This document shows positions 38,485-47,917 of a DNA stretch of 50,531 nt, piece by piece. The position numbers and the translations under genes are program-made. Where the stretch lies: IMG/VR virus record IMGVR_UViG_3300044620_000612, positions 1 through 50,531 of that record, one strand, 5' to 3'. The stretch is from a virus. The number at the start of each line of letters is the position of its first letter. Within the stretch, counting starts at the first letter, position 1. A model generated the notes under the pieces. It made no database searches. It worked only from the letters and a program-made list of their open reading frames with translations, and was not told the origin of the DNA.

Positions 38485-38816
38485 TGCTAGATATATCGTC
38501 AGACTATGAAGTATTTGACAACAAAGAGAATATTTCATTTCAAAATATTGGCGAAAACTCTATAGTAATTTCAAATGTTATTCGCCGTCCAGCAAATCTT
38601 GCATTTGAAAGTGCTGCTGGAACAATTATGTACACTGTAGCAGTTGAATTTATTATTTGGAAATTAGAAGCACCTGTAACATTTATACCAAAATTAAATG
38701 CAAAAATTACAGACAATTTAGGAAAAATATATAATGTAGACAGCATTGAAGATGGCGTGTTACGATCTAGATGGAATGTAAAAGCTACTGCTCAAGCATC
38801 ACTTGGGGTTAATTGA
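38484..38816 (+). CDS. Head-tail connector (head-closure-like) protein
   Basis: 110 residues, start overlapping the previous stop (TAATG). Beta-rich, with VEFIIWKLEAPVTFIPKLNA, K-I-T-D-N-L-G-K-I-Y-N-V and D-G-V-L-R-S-R-W. Size, fold and position fit a head-closure or connector protein such as SPP1 gp16-like. Family assignment is by context. Confidence 0.55.
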   Translation: MLDISSDYEVFDNKENISFQNIGENSIVISNVIRRPANLAFESAAGTIMYTVAVEFIIWKLEAPVTFIPKLNAKITDNLGKIYNVDSIEDGVLRSRWNVKATAQASLGVN

Positions 38817-39256
38817 TGGCTAGTTCAGTATTTTGGGAAGCACTGGTTTACACCAAGCAGCGTCTTGAGGCAATTCCAGCAATCCCAACTGTTAAAATTC
38901 GCAAGAAACCTGTACTGCTCCAAGAAGACACGATCCCGCTTATCCTTGTCACTCCGGGCAAGGAAAAGGTTGGGATGGAAGCATTTGAGCGGGTAGTCGA
39001 ATATATTTACGAAATTCAAATAACCATGATACGGCCCGGCAATCGTATATACGAAGCAGATGTTGAATCGTTCTTAAAATTAAGACAATCTATTAGAAAT
39101 AGTCTTTACCAGCCAAATCTTCCCGGTGCAGACACAGTAATTGATGCAATTATTGAAACAACCGCACCTTTTGATGTTGTATCTGGCGATGCAGGCAATT
39201 ATGATATATCTGGTTTAATTATTAGATATAAAAGTATTGAGGAGCGAGTTAGCTAA
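38816..39256 (+). CDS. Tail terminator-like protein
   Basis: 146 residues from the ATG overlapping the previous stop (TGATG). L-V-Y-T-K-Q-R-L near the start, then strands PLILVTPGKEKVGM and VEYIYEIQITMIRP, and a helix with FLKLRQSIRNSLYQ. The layout fits tail terminator proteins that cap the tube at the neck. Position before the tube genes agrees. Confidence 0.6.
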   Translation: MASSVFWEALVYTKQRLEAIPAIPTVKIRKKPVLLQEDTIPLILVTPGKEKVGMEAFERVVEYIYEIQITMIRPGNRIYEADVESFLKLRQSIRNSLYQPNLPGADTVIDAIIETTAPFDVVSGDAGNYDISGLIIRYKSIEERVS

Positions 39257-39738
39257 TGGCACTGAACTCTGCTTCAACATCATTGAGCTTATCGTGGGAT
39301 CAGCAAAAAACCCTTACTGGATTTGATTCAGTAAGTCAGGGGCCAGATGCCCTATCGCTATCCGTATCTCCAAATTTGACTGGAACTAATCCAGTAAATG
39401 TTGTATTCGCAGAGCAGCGAACCTTGGCAGCTGCTGGATCATACACCTACGACATGAGTACAGGGCTAACTGATTTCCTTGGAAATTCAATCGCATTGGC
39501 CCGAATTTTCGCCATTGCCGTTTCCTCATCCTCTGGAACAGTTGTATATGCTCCCGGTGCATCAAACGGTCTAGAGTGGTTCCTTGGCGGAACAAGCCCA
39601 ACTATTAGCATTCCAGCTGGGGCAGGTTTTATATTTACGACTCCCACTTTCCAAGCAGTTAGTGGAACCGACAAAACACTGACTCTTTCTAGTTCCGCTG
39701 GTGCTACCTACAAAATTGCATTTCTAGGAGGTCAGTAA
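39256..39738 (+). CDS. Beta-rich tail protein
   Basis: 160 residues, rich in Ser, Thr, Ala and Gly. Strands such as SYTYDMSTGLTDFLGN and SNGLEWFLGGTSP, and a C-terminal strand YKIAFLGG. Resembles small tail-associated proteins of the S-x-x-W-x-x-x-K type seen in environmental phages. Stop is followed by the tube gene after one base. Confidence 0.6.
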   Translation: MALNSASTSLSLSWDQQKTLTGFDSVSQGPDALSLSVSPNLTGTNPVNVVFAEQRTLAAAGSYTYDMSTGLTDFLGNSIALARIFAIAVSSSSGTVVYAPGASNGLEWFLGGTSPTISIPAGAGFIFTTPTFQAVSGTDKTLTLSSSAGATYKIAFLGGQ

Positions 39739-39739
39739 T

Positions 39740-40180
39740 ATGGCTTATTACGCTGGCAAGACCGGGTTCCTCTCCATTACTCCTGTTGGCGGAACTGCCA
39801 CCCGTCTCCCTCTGGAAGAGTGGAGCTTGGAGCTTGAGACTGAGGAAGTAGAGTTCACCAATTTTGAATCATATGGAATGAAGTCATTGCTCGGTGGTAT
39901 TCGTGGTGGAACCGTTTCTGGTTCAGGTCAATTTGAGAGCGTTGCCGTTGGCACTGTCCTAGCCGACTTCCAAACCAATAGCGGTAAAGTTGTCGATGTT
40001 GAGCTTGGACTGCTCCAGACCGGAACTATTGGATTTACGGTTAAAGCCGTCCTTACCGGAATGACACTCGGCCACAATGTCAAAGAAAAGGCTACATTTG
40101 AATTTAGTGGCACATTGACCAATATGGACAACACTGGGGCAATTGTTGCTCTTCAGAATCAGTCTATTGCTGCTTCCTAA
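39740..40180 (+). CDS. Tail tube protein 1
   Basis: 146 residues; GGAGG before the ATG. Beta-rich with LPLEEWSLELETEEVEFTNF, E-S-Y-G-M-K-S-L and T-G-T-I-G-F-T-V-K-A-V-L, then an end F-E-F-S-G-T-L. The W-x-L-x-x-x-x-x-E-V-E-F-T-N-F pattern is typical of tube proteins that stack as hexamers. A related gene follows. Confidence 0.7.
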   Translation: MAYYAGKTGFLSITPVGGTATRLPLEEWSLELETEEVEFTNFESYGMKSLLGGIRGGTVSGSGQFESVAVGTVLADFQTNSGKVVDVELGLLQTGTIGFTVKAVLTGMTLGHNVKEKATFEFSGTLTNMDNTGAIVALQNQSIAAS

Positions 40181-40192
40181 TGAGGTGATGCC

Positions 40193-40696
40193 ATGCCCTT
40201 CTATCTTGGTAAGGGTTCTGGTATTGTCTTCACTTCCGAGACTCGACCGGGAACCGTCCTTACTCTCTTTGCCGATGAATGGGGCATTGAGATTAAGGAC
40301 GAGTCCATTAATATCACAAGCATAAAACCACTTCGTGACAATAATGTCATAGATGATCTTTCAGCTGTTCCAGACTGGAAGAACTATGGCATTCCAATGC
40401 AAATGCTTAATGGCGGACTTCGTGAAACAGTAATTACTATTCACGGATTTGTATTTTATGACAACAGTGTAAGCGTTAATGATGGGGCAAGAATACCGAT
40501 TATTAACGAGCGTGGAAAACTTGAAATAAAATATAGTAATAACGCCGGGATTAAAAAAAACCTATTTAAAGCAGACAGTGTTGTTGTAATTAGTTCAAAA
40601 TTTGATATGTCAGTTACTGGTTCTTTAGAATATGATATAGAATTCAATGCTCTGACTACTGACATTGATTATGTAACCCACCCAGCGAAGGTTTAA
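40193..40696 (+). CDS. Tail tube-like protein 2
   Basis: 167 residues; GAGG before the ATG. The same order of strands as the previous gene (DEWGIEIKDESINITSIK, then G-L-R-E-T-V-I-T-I-H-G-F and SLEYDIEFNALTTDIDYV). It looks like a diverged paralogue, possibly a second tube subunit, an initiator or a tube decoration. Confidence 0.6.
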   Translation: MPFYLGKGSGIVFTSETRPGTVLTLFADEWGIEIKDESINITSIKPLRDNNVIDDLSAVPDWKNYGIPMQMLNGGLRETVITIHGFVFYDNSVSVNDGARIPIINERGKLEIKYSNNAGIKKNLFKADSVVVISSKFDMSVTGSLEYDIEFNALTTDIDYVTHPAKV

Positions 40697-40698
40697 TC

Positions 40699-41142
40699 AT
40701 GGGAATTAATACGCTTTCTGATTCACTTGGACAGTCTGGCGGATCAATTGAATGGACTTGCTCCAAGGGAAACAAATACAAAATCTCGCTAATGACGCTT
40801 GAAAAGCAGTCAGAATTTGAGCGGGCATTAGAGAAGCGGGCAATTGAGAAAGTAAGAACTCTGAAAGATGTTCTTGACAAAGATGAATACTCAGCAGAAA
40901 TATCCAAGGCAATCGAATCAATTAAAGATGGTCATTACATTTTTGGTGGCCCAGCTGCATCAGAAGCATTAAAAACTCTTTGGGGAATTTCCCATTTAAT
41001 GTCAATCCTAATCGGTGTGCCACCTAATGATGCCAGCATTATTATTGCTGAGAACAATGATATTGGCGAAATCATGGAAATGGTGATTGAAAGATCTTTC
41101 CCGGTGGCATCGGGAAAGGGGAAGAAGGGGGAGGGCCAATAA
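40699..41142 (+). CDS. Tail assembly chaperone (G-like, unshifted product)
   Basis: 147 residues between tube and tape measure. An N-terminal beta part and a helical core (LEKQSEFERALEKRAIEKVR, AASEALKTLWGISHLMSIL) suit lambda gpG-like chaperones. The end contains the slippery heptamer GGGAAAG (41112-41118), where some ribosomes shift -1 into the next frame. Confidence 0.75.
   Translation: MGINTLSDSLGQSGGSIEWTCSKGNKYKISLMTLEKQSEFERALEKRAIEKVRTLKDVLDKDEYSAEISKAIESIKDGHYIFGGPAASEALKTLWGISHLMSILIGVPPNDASIIIAENNDIGEIMEMVIERSFPVASGKGKKGEGQ
41112..41118 (+). promoter_or_regulatory. Programmed -1 frameshift site GGGAAAG
   Basis: In the zero frame it reads G-GGA-AAG, the X-XXY-YYZ form and the same heptamer used in lambda G/GT. 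The -1 frame stays open from here through the 41175-41414 gene without a stop. Confidence 0.75.
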
Positions 41143-41414
41143 GGCCAAATTGGCCACAGCTTGTCGCTGGATTAGTGGATGAGCCATATTGCCTGACAAT
41201 GGATCAGGTGGCAAAGCTAACCATGAGGCAAGTATCACTAATTTACTACCGGGAGCGTGACAGAAAAACCGGAGTTCCAAAGAAGATAAACCCAAGCTGG
41301 GATAATAGTGTAGACGCTGTTTACCAGCAGTTTATTTCGATGGGCCTCTTTTTCGGAAAGTCCATAGAAGAACTACAGGCGGAGTGGGACAAAGCAAATG
41401 GCAACTCCAGCTGA
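41118..41414 (+). CDS. Tail assembly chaperone, frameshifted extension (GT-like)
   Basis: The -1 frame after the slippery site codes for G-E-E-G-G-G-P-I-R-P-N-W-P-Q-L-V-A-G-L, then DEPYCLTMDQVAKLTMRQVS and YYRERDRKTG, about 98 residues. The GT fusion carries the tape-measure-binding domain. A GTG at 41175 could start a separate small product, but no ribosome site supports it. It ends 17 bases inside the tape measure gene. Confidence 0.75.
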   Translation, partial: GEEGGGPIRPNWPQLVAGLVDEPYCLTMDQVAKLTMRQVSLIYYRERDRKTGVPKKINPSWDNSVDAVYQQFISMGLFFGKSIEELQAEWDKANGNSS

Positions 41415-43002
41415 CAATCTAGACACAATGGTTGCATCTCTTGGATCAATCCAAGGAGTAATGTCCACTGTTAATTCCTCAGTCCAGTATTCAATTGCTG
41501 CGATAACTAATATAAGCGCAGGAATTGCAACTTTAGACATGACAACTAAGGTTGCAGCAAATGGGCTTTACCAGCAACTTGCACGATTAAATAATAATGT
41601 TGTGGGTGCAATACAGGCCAGTGGTGGCAGTGGTGTTGCAAATTTAACAACAGTTGAAACATTATTAAACAGCATTGAATCAAATACTGGGCTATTAAAT
41701 GGTGTTATTTCTGGTCTTGCAACTATTGATATGACAGTAAAGATTGCTGCAAACGGTCTTTATCAACAAATTGCAAGGCTAAATAATAACCTTGTTGGAG
41801 TAATTAGGGCTACAGGTGGAAACAACATAATTGCCAATATGTCAACATCAGAGGCTTTGCTTACATCTATAGATAGAAATATATTAGCACTTCTTAGATC
41901 TACAAATTTGAATGCAAATAAAAAACCTTACAATAGCAATCAGAAAAAAAATAAGAAGAAAAATGGCGAAGAGGATTTTGTAAAAGGCGAGGCAAGTTTT
42001 AATAAAGCATTGGCTGGAGTTACTGGTGGAATTGGAACGGCATTTGTTTCAATTACAACTGAACTTGCAAAATTTGGATTTCAAATAAAAGCAGCTGCAT
42101 CAAAAGGTGGATTTGCTGGATTTGCAGGAGTAATGGGACTTATTGCCACAGCAGCAGCTGGAATACCTGCTGCATTCATGAGCATAGTTTCACTTGGAAA
42201 GTCATTTGTTAGCGCACTTGATCCAGCATTAATGCAACAACTTGAACTGGCATTTGCCAATTTAAGCGCAGTAATAGGAGTTGCGTTTACACCAATAATT
42301 TCAGCAGCAGTTGTTATTTTCCAAATGATGGCAGACCAACTAAAGCCAGTAATGGAATTCCTTGTTCCAGCAATAAAGAATTTCGCTTTAACCTTAATAG
42401 ATATAGCTGTCCCGTATGTGGAAATGCTGGCTTATTCTTTAGCGGAAATGGGGCCAGTAATTGAGAATTTGACTGGATTAATGCAACCGCTTGCATCAAT
42501 GATAATGCCGTTAGTTATCGCTGGTTTTAGAGGAATTGCAACAATATTGAATGTAATTATTGGTGTTTTCAATTTTGCTATTGCTGGGGTTTATGCGTTA
42601 ATCGGAGCATTTAATAAAGCAGCTAGTTGGCTAGTTAGTTGGGTTAGTAAGGATAGTGCAAAAGCATTGGATAAAAGCGCACAAGACGCATTTGATAATG
42701 TGAAAAAATATGGCGATCAGGGAATGAAATCTTTCTCTGATGCTTTTGGAGATGTTAGCCAAAAGGTTGCTCCAGCTGTAAAAGGTGGCGGGGCTGGAAT
42801 GGCAGCAAGGCAAGCTAGTTATGCAGGCATATCTGACCTTGGAAAGAGCATGATGCAAGCTGCATTTGGTTCAAGCAAAGAGGCAGTTGCCAACCAGCAA
42901 CTTGAACAGCAAAGAAGAGCAGCTGATGGAATTGATCGTCTCGTTGGACTTGGATTGAGACAAGACAACGGCAATAGAAGGCAAGCAGGAGTTCGTGGAT
43001 AA
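41398..43002 (+). CDS. Tail tape measure protein
   Basis: 534 residues, the longest gene after the chaperones and rich in hydrophobic helices (VMGLIATAAAGIPAAFMSIV, FNFAIAGVYALIGAF). The N-terminal part holds a duplicated unit (IATLDMTTKVAANGLYQQL and LATIDMTVKIAANGLYQQI), and a Lys-rich linker follows (about 180-190). At roughly 0.15 nm per residue the tail would be about 80 nm. It sets tail length and is ejected with the DNA. Confidence 0.8.
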   Translation: MATPADNLDTMVASLGSIQGVMSTVNSSVQYSIAAITNISAGIATLDMTTKVAANGLYQQLARLNNNVVGAIQASGGSGVANLTTVETLLNSIESNTGLLNGVISGLATIDMTVKIAANGLYQQIARLNNNLVGVIRATGGNNIIANMSTSEALLTSIDRNILALLRSTNLNANKKPYNSNQKKNKKKNGEEDFVKGEASFNKALAGVTGGIGTAFVSITTELAKFGFQIKAAASKGGFAGFAGVMGLIATAAAGIPAAFMSIVSLGKSFVSALDPALMQQLELAFANLSAVIGVAFTPIISAAVVIFQMMADQLKPVMEFLVPAIKNFALTLIDIAVPYVEMLAYSLAEMGPVIENLTGLMQPLASMIMPLVIAGFRGIATILNVIIGVFNFAIAGVYALIGAFNKAASWLVSWVSKDSAKALDKSAQDAFDNVKKYGDQGMKSFSDAFGDVSQKVAPAVKGGGAGMAARQASYAGISDLGKSMMQAAFGSSKEAVANQQLEQQRRAADGIDRLVGLGLRQDNGNRRQAGVRG

Positions 43003-44081
43003 TGGCAATCGAACCATCATCAAGAGAACTATACGAACTTCTCGATAGGAACTCTCCATCAAAAGCCACATTCCAGACGGATGGTGGTTCTGCCAATATG
43101 GATTTCATTATCGAGCGTCAAAAGCTCGGTGCAATGGTAAGCGAAATACTTGGAAGTGTATATAAAGCTGGTGATGGAACTGGAATGCTTGTTCGTAGGC
43201 TCCCGGCAGCGCATCCATATTACGATTGGCTTTATGCCTCAAAGATAACAAATATTGAAGGTATCCGTCCATATGGCAGAGAGCTTGGCGAGAATTATCA
43301 ACGAGATAAAAGCCTAAATTATATTTACGATTTCGTTACTTACGAACAGTACAAAGTATCAGTTCAATTTGAACCTCGCCCTTACCTTATGATAAACGAT
43401 GCGGATTTGAAAGGTAAGCAAGAGCAGAAGAAATGGTACTACAATCTTGCAGAAGACTTTGTTAATTTTACTGATCCAAAAGAATACTTGCGGTTCGTAG
43501 ATGTTGAATGTGAACCTGCTGCTGAATTCCTTTCAAGTCCGCAAGGCCAATTCCGATTCAAGACATCTGACAATACTGCACCCGGTGGCCCTCCTCCTAA
43601 CGGTGGTAGCTCAGTTACGAATCAAAATGGTGGTGGAATCAATCTGCTAGTGGTTAAGCGGAAGATAAAATTTACATGGTTCTTTGTTCCATACGAAGTC
43701 ATATTTTCAGAAAATGTTGTCTCTGGTTTTGGGAAAGTCAACCAATATGATTTCTATGGATTTCCAGCTGGTTCGCTTCTGCTGGAGGGTACAGAGGTGA
43801 AGCGTTACCCACCTCCTGAACAGCTAATTAAACCTGACCCAGTAAATGCTGGCCCAGTGGCTCAGAAACTGTGTGATATTACATTTGTATTCAATTGTCT
43901 GATGCAACCGCAAAAGGATTTAAGTACCAAGATTCCAGCAAGCACTGGATTCAAGAAAACATATGGCCACAACCTCCTGCCCCGTGCAGGAGAATTGAAA
44001 TATTACTATGTAGAAGGCGATTTCAATAGCAGACCAGTCTACGAGTCTTATCCGATGGAGAGGCTTTTTCAGGTGATATAA
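43002..44081 (+). CDS. Distal tail/baseplate protein candidate
   Basis: 359 residues, start overlapping the tape measure stop (TAATG). Mixed beta-rich domains, a Gly/Asn-rich central loop (about 195-212) and a C-terminal part with P-A-G-S-L-L-L-E-G and F-V-F-N-C-L-M-Q-P. Position after the tape measure points to a distal tail or tail-tip protein. No named family. Confidence 0.6.
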   Translation: MAIEPSSRELYELLDRNSPSKATFQTDGGSANMDFIIERQKLGAMVSEILGSVYKAGDGTGMLVRRLPAAHPYYDWLYASKITNIEGIRPYGRELGENYQRDKSLNYIYDFVTYEQYKVSVQFEPRPYLMINDADLKGKQEQKKWYYNLAEDFVNFTDPKEYLRFVDVECEPAAEFLSSPQGQFRFKTSDNTAPGGPPPNGGSSVTNQNGGGINLLVVKRKIKFTWFFVPYEVIFSENVVSGFGKVNQYDFYGFPAGSLLLEGTEVKRYPPPEQLIKPDPVNAGPVAQKLCDITFVFNCLMQPQKDLSTKIPASTGFKKTYGHNLLPRAGELKYYYVEGDFNSRPVYESYPMERLFQVI

Positions 44082-44082
44082 T

Positions 44083-44490
44083 ATGGCAATGCAAGAAGTA
44101 AGAAATATTGGCGGAAAGAATCAGGTAGTAACACCTGATTGGTTCGTCGCACGAATTACGGAGGTTGGTGCAAGCCAGATTGGAAGCGGAACCTGTATTG
44201 GCTATCCTCATGGATGGTTGGAACAGACTGTTTGCAAAAATGCAATTGGATATGAAGACGCACCAGTTGAGTCAGCAGATTCCGGTACATTGGCCGATAG
44301 CGACAATCTTGCCTACATGATTGGTGGTGGTCAGGCAACAGTCGATGATCTTGTTCTAATGCGAATTAAAGGCATTGATACTGACGGGAAGACTATATAC
44401 GAATTTCAGCCAAGAGGTGGTGGTGGTGGTGGATCTGGATTTGTGACATCAGTCCAGTGTACTGGTGGATATTTGATTGTGAGCTATTGA
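44083..44490 (+). CDS. Tail-tip protein, Gly-rich linker
   Basis: 135 residues. Beta-rich with W-F-V-A-R-I-T-E-V and D-L-V-L-M-R-I-K-G, then a run of Gly (about 111-117) and a hydrophobic C-terminal strand (FVTSVQCTGGYLIVSY). The Gly linker plus final strand suggests docking on another tail protein. Function unknown. Confidence 0.6.
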   Translation: MAMQEVRNIGGKNQVVTPDWFVARITEVGASQIGSGTCIGYPHGWLEQTVCKNAIGYEDAPVESADSGTLADSDNLAYMIGGGQATVDDLVLMRIKGIDTDGKTIYEFQPRGGGGGGSGFVTSVQCTGGYLIVSY

Positions 44491-44492
44491 TA

Positions 44493-44942
44493 ATGGCAAC
44501 TTTTGACTGCAAAACACTGGCACCCGGCCTAACTTATAATCCTGCATATTTTCCATGCTGGGGGCTAAGAGCATTACCTGCAACCATGTCATTTTCTGCT
44601 GGCCCATCAACGCCAATTCCTCCAAATACAAGCTGCAATACTGGCTGGCCAACAACGGTTGTAACTGGAACACTCACCAGAACTGGGCCTTGTGATTTCG
44701 CATGGGGATATTCAACTGGTTCATTTGGAATCCTCTTCGCTTGGACTGGTGGCGATGTTCCACTTAGCTGCACGATTGACCAAGCAGAATTATATCCAAG
44801 CTGGTCATTGAACAATGTAACTGGAACTCCAACTGGTTCATGTTCACAAAATCCTTCGACTGGAATTGTCACATTGACATTCAATGGGATCATCTCAGAC
44901 GGATTTTGTACTGCTCCAATAACAGTAACTTTTAGTGGGTGA
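44493..44942 (+). CDS. Cys-containing beta-rich tail-tip protein
   Basis: 149 residues from the ATG next to the previous stop. Ser/Thr/Pro/Gly-rich with several Cys residues (F-D-C, F-P-C-W, S-C-N, G-P-C-D, L-S-C, F-C-T) that could pair or bind metal. It has no helices to speak of. Likely a small surface domain of the tail tip. No family recognised. Confidence 0.6.
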   Translation: MATFDCKTLAPGLTYNPAYFPCWGLRALPATMSFSAGPSTPIPPNTSCNTGWPTTVVTGTLTRTGPCDFAWGYSTGSFGILFAWTGGDVPLSCTIDQAELYPSWSLNNVTGTPTGSCSQNPSTGIVTLTFNGIISDGFCTAPITVTFSG

Positions 44943-44945
44943 CGC

Positions 44946-46040
44946 ATGGCCACTCACGGGCCTGTTTATCAACTTTCTGGGAATTGCGTAGTAACTCCCA
45001 GTAGATTATGTATGCCATTTAAAGAGTTTTGCATCCATACTCTGATGCACTCTCCCGCAATTGGTCAACCTATTGATCCAGAGGCTGGAACATTTGGTTG
45101 CATGGCTAGTCCACAAACAACGAATCTTGGAACTCAATTCCTTCCTCAGCCAAAGATTCCAAGCAATATCAATCGTGCGCCAGTATACGGAAGAACATCT
45201 GATAATTTGACTCTCGATTTTTATTACCAAGTAGCTGATCTTGCTCCTTGGAGATCAAGGAAAATACTTGGAATTTCCGATCCATACAACAAAAAGACTT
45301 CGGGGCCAGCTGTATACCAAGGGCATATGGTGACAGAGGTTAGGAGAAGGTTACGAGGAGCATCTCCAAATAACGCCAATTATGTTGGCCGATACTCGCA
45401 TTATTTTACTGATTCTAATACACCAATAAATGGAGAAGCAGACTGGTTGCGATTCATGCATCCAGCTGGATTATTCTGGACAAATAAAGGACTTTCTGAG
45501 CCATTCAAGGCAACTGATTACTATGAAGACACTGACCAGTACCCAATATTCACGGACAACTATAATCAATATTTCATTCCATTCTGTTCTCCCCTGAATG
45601 TCTATAACGAAATTGGCCAGCTTATTGGCCAGCACATTGGCTACACAATGATCTTTGAGTTTGGATTCGCCTACAATCGAGTTCCAATCAAGATAAATTT
45701 GCCAGAAGATTACTACATTAACCCGCAACCTGTTCCGCCAATAAAGGTGACTCCTGAAAACCAATTCATGTCACTGGACTGTCATTTATTCATGGTTAGT
45801 GCGCCAGTTGGTGGTGGTGACGGAGCTACTGAAATAAGATCTCCACTCTTAAATTCGGTGCGCTATTGGTTCTACAATAAGCCAACATCCACATACAATA
45901 TTTGTTCTCCATACATATATCTAAGTTGTGGCCTAACAACATCAGAATGGAAATTTGATGTGACATTTAACCACTATGGAGGCGGAAGCGAAGTAATAAA
46001 GTTTGGAATATCAAACCTACAAATTTATGTGACTCCATAA
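44946..46040 (+). CDS. Tail-tip/baseplate upper protein candidate
   Basis: 364 residues. Aromatic-rich beta domains: DNLTLDFYYQVADLAPWRSR, F-M-H-P-A-G-L-F-W, F-E-F-G-F-A-Y-N-R-V and S-E-W-K-F-D-V-T-F-N. Several Cys residues in the N-terminal 60 residues. Probably a structural receptor-binding platform component; evidence is position and composition. Confidence 0.55.
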   Translation: MATHGPVYQLSGNCVVTPSRLCMPFKEFCIHTLMHSPAIGQPIDPEAGTFGCMASPQTTNLGTQFLPQPKIPSNINRAPVYGRTSDNLTLDFYYQVADLAPWRSRKILGISDPYNKKTSGPAVYQGHMVTEVRRRLRGASPNNANYVGRYSHYFTDSNTPINGEADWLRFMHPAGLFWTNKGLSEPFKATDYYEDTDQYPIFTDNYNQYFIPFCSPLNVYNEIGQLIGQHIGYTMIFEFGFAYNRVPIKINLPEDYYINPQPVPPIKVTPENQFMSLDCHLFMVSAPVGGGDGATEIRSPLLNSVRYWFYNKPTSTYNICSPYIYLSCGLTTSEWKFDVTFNHYGGGSEVIKFGISNLQIYVTP

Positions 46041-46041
46041 A

Positions 46042-47493
46042 ATGCCAATTACTGAAGTAAGACCAGCATCGGCAATCGTTACAGCGACAACAAATGTCAC
46101 TGTGGCTACCAATGTCTGCGGTGATCTGCCATCAACAATTCCAGTCAATATTGACTGCTCACTGTGCAATCTTGGATTCCCCCAATTTGGCGGAAGAATT
46201 TCAATTAGTTTCTATGGGCCAATTTGTCCACCAGCTACAAATCCAAGTCCCAGTTTTTGGCTTGGATCAGCAGCAAAGGAAGCGCAATGGCAATGTCCTA
46301 ATCCCGGTATGAATGCTGAGCCCAACCCCAATAGGTGGGTGGCTACTGGATACTTTGGTGGAATTGCATCTGGATCATGTGCTAACCAATACAAATTTGA
46401 AGCCCAATTAAATGCGATAAATTACACGCAAATCAATGTATCCGTAAATGTATATGTTTTAGTCCCAGCAACTGGTGGTGCTACTTGGTCATTGTATTCA
46501 GCCTTTAGCGAAACAATGACTGAAACGCCAAGTATAGATACGAGTCTTTACAGGAGCAGGGCATTTCAATCGCCAACTTATATGTCTTTGACAGTCAGTC
46601 AGAATGGTGGAAAAGGCGATCCAGTAAGCTACTACAAGATGGTGGTTGGCACTGAGAGTATGCGGGTTGGGTGTGGAGATCCATCAGCAGCTGGAAACGG
46701 TGTTCCAGATGTATGCGGAATGTGGGATGGTTCTCAATGGCTTAGCTGTATGCGTGGATTTATCAAATCGACTGGCAATACATCAATCAGGGAATTTACC
46801 CAACTGGGATTTAACCCTTCTGGTTGTGGAGGAGTTGGTGGAACTCCATGCGAATGTGACACAATAAATTTAACTGCAACATCTCCACCGACTGGAACGA
46901 CGACATACAATTTTGATCCATCATTTGTAACGAGCTACGGGGTACTTGGAATAACAGGTGGAATTGAGGCAGTTGGCGCACGGCAGCAACTGCAAATAGC
47001 CAAGGGGACTGATTGCGGAATAGCGGTAGTTGTAAAGCAAATAAACAATGGGACGATTTACATTTGCACTAATGACAACGGGGCTGGATGGATCTGTTCT
47101 GCTGCAACATTGGCCCAAGCAAATAGTCCACACATATTGACGGCATCACGATCAACCTTTGTTGTCTATCTGTACTCGCTCAATTTTCCCAATCCTGAAT
47201 TACTTTCAACAGAATGTTATACCCCACCAGCTGAGGGATTCATTCCTCTAGAAATCCCGGCACAAGCTGAAATTGTGCAAGAACCAATCCCAGAGGATCA
47301 ATCTCAAATCAAGATGCTGAGGCGGATGAAATTGAACTGCATCCACCTTGGAGAAGTAATAGCCAATTCAAATCGAGGTGGTTGTGGATCATGCTCAAAA
47401 TATAAATGCGCCATTCATGGAGAATGCAGGAAAATAGATAATCTAAATGAAGTAGCACAGTGTGTGACTTGCGAGGATTATTCCAATGGCTAA
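46042..47493 (+). CDS. Tail-tip protein with C-terminal Cys-rich domain
   Basis: 483 residues. A long beta-rich body (CGDLPSTIPVNIDCSLCNLG, W-L-G-S-A-A-K, then a Gly/Thr-rich part). The last 70 residues form a Cys-rich domain: C-I-H-L-G-E, GGCGSCSKYKCAIHGECR and CVTCEDYS. I recall this C-terminal domain on phage fibre or tail-tip proteins from Planctomycetes. It may bind metal and anchor or cap the fibre. Overlaps the next gene by 8 bases. Confidence 0.65.
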   Translation: MPITEVRPASAIVTATTNVTVATNVCGDLPSTIPVNIDCSLCNLGFPQFGGRISISFYGPICPPATNPSPSFWLGSAAKEAQWQCPNPGMNAEPNPNRWVATGYFGGIASGSCANQYKFEAQLNAINYTQINVSVNVYVLVPATGGATWSLYSAFSETMTETPSIDTSLYRSRAFQSPTYMSLTVSQNGGKGDPVSYYKMVVGTESMRVGCGDPSAAGNGVPDVCGMWDGSQWLSCMRGFIKSTGNTSIREFTQLGFNPSGCGGVGGTPCECDTINLTATSPPTGTTTYNFDPSFVTSYGVLGITGGIEAVGARQQLQIAKGTDCGIAVVVKQINNGTIYICTNDNGAGWICSAATLAQANSPHILTASRSTFVVYLYSLNFPNPELLSTECYTPPAEGFIPLEIPAQAEIVQEPIPEDQSQIKMLRRMKLNCIHLGEVIANSNRGGCGSCSKYKCAIHGECRKIDNLNEVAQCVTCEDYSNG

Positions 47494-47908
47494 TTTCGTA
47501 TACAATAGTTTTTGCTATGATTTATGCTATAATACAATAAAAATCCCAACAGATGTATTCTACATGATGCTTGTTACATCGGCATACACTCCGGACAGGG
47601 CGCATTCCAAACGGAGTTCAATAACGAATGAAGTGTCAGGGGCGGGTTATACTGCTGGCGGGAAACAGGTAACCATGCTCCTCCAGACTGTAGATAATAC
47701 GAATAACGATGTTGAAATTTTCTTCGATACTGTAACTTGGGCATCTTCGTCCATCACTGCCCGTGGAGCAGTCATTTATAAGAGGCGAGGCGGGCCATCA
47801 TATTCAGATGAACTTATCCAATATATAGATTTTGTGACTGACAGAACTAGCAGTTCAGGCGATTTTATTGTCGCAATGGACGATTCACTTAAATTTCAAT
47901 ATATATAA
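47486..47908 (+). CDS. Tail-associated protein, paralogue 1
   Basis: 140 residues. Starts FVYNSFCYDLCYN, then YMMLVTSAYTPDRAHSKRSS, ITNEV, G-Y-T-A-G-G-K and A-R-G-A-V-I-Y-K-R-R-G-G. This family is widespread in tail operons, usually annotated as hypothetical or tail protein. Related to 48269-48697 over its whole length. The two flank the membrane-protein gene. Confidence 0.7.
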   Translation: MANFVYNSFCYDLCYNTIKIPTDVFYMMLVTSAYTPDRAHSKRSSITNEVSGAGYTAGGKQVTMLLQTVDNTNNDVEIFFDTVTWASSSITARGAVIYKRRGGPSYSDELIQYIDFVTDRTSSSGDFIVAMDDSLKFQYI

Positions 47909-47917
47909 GTATTGCAT

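Noticed and set aside
41175-41414. Separate gene starting at GTG 41175
   Set aside because: No ribosome site, and the frame continues upstream to a consensus slippery site, so a frameshift product fits better.
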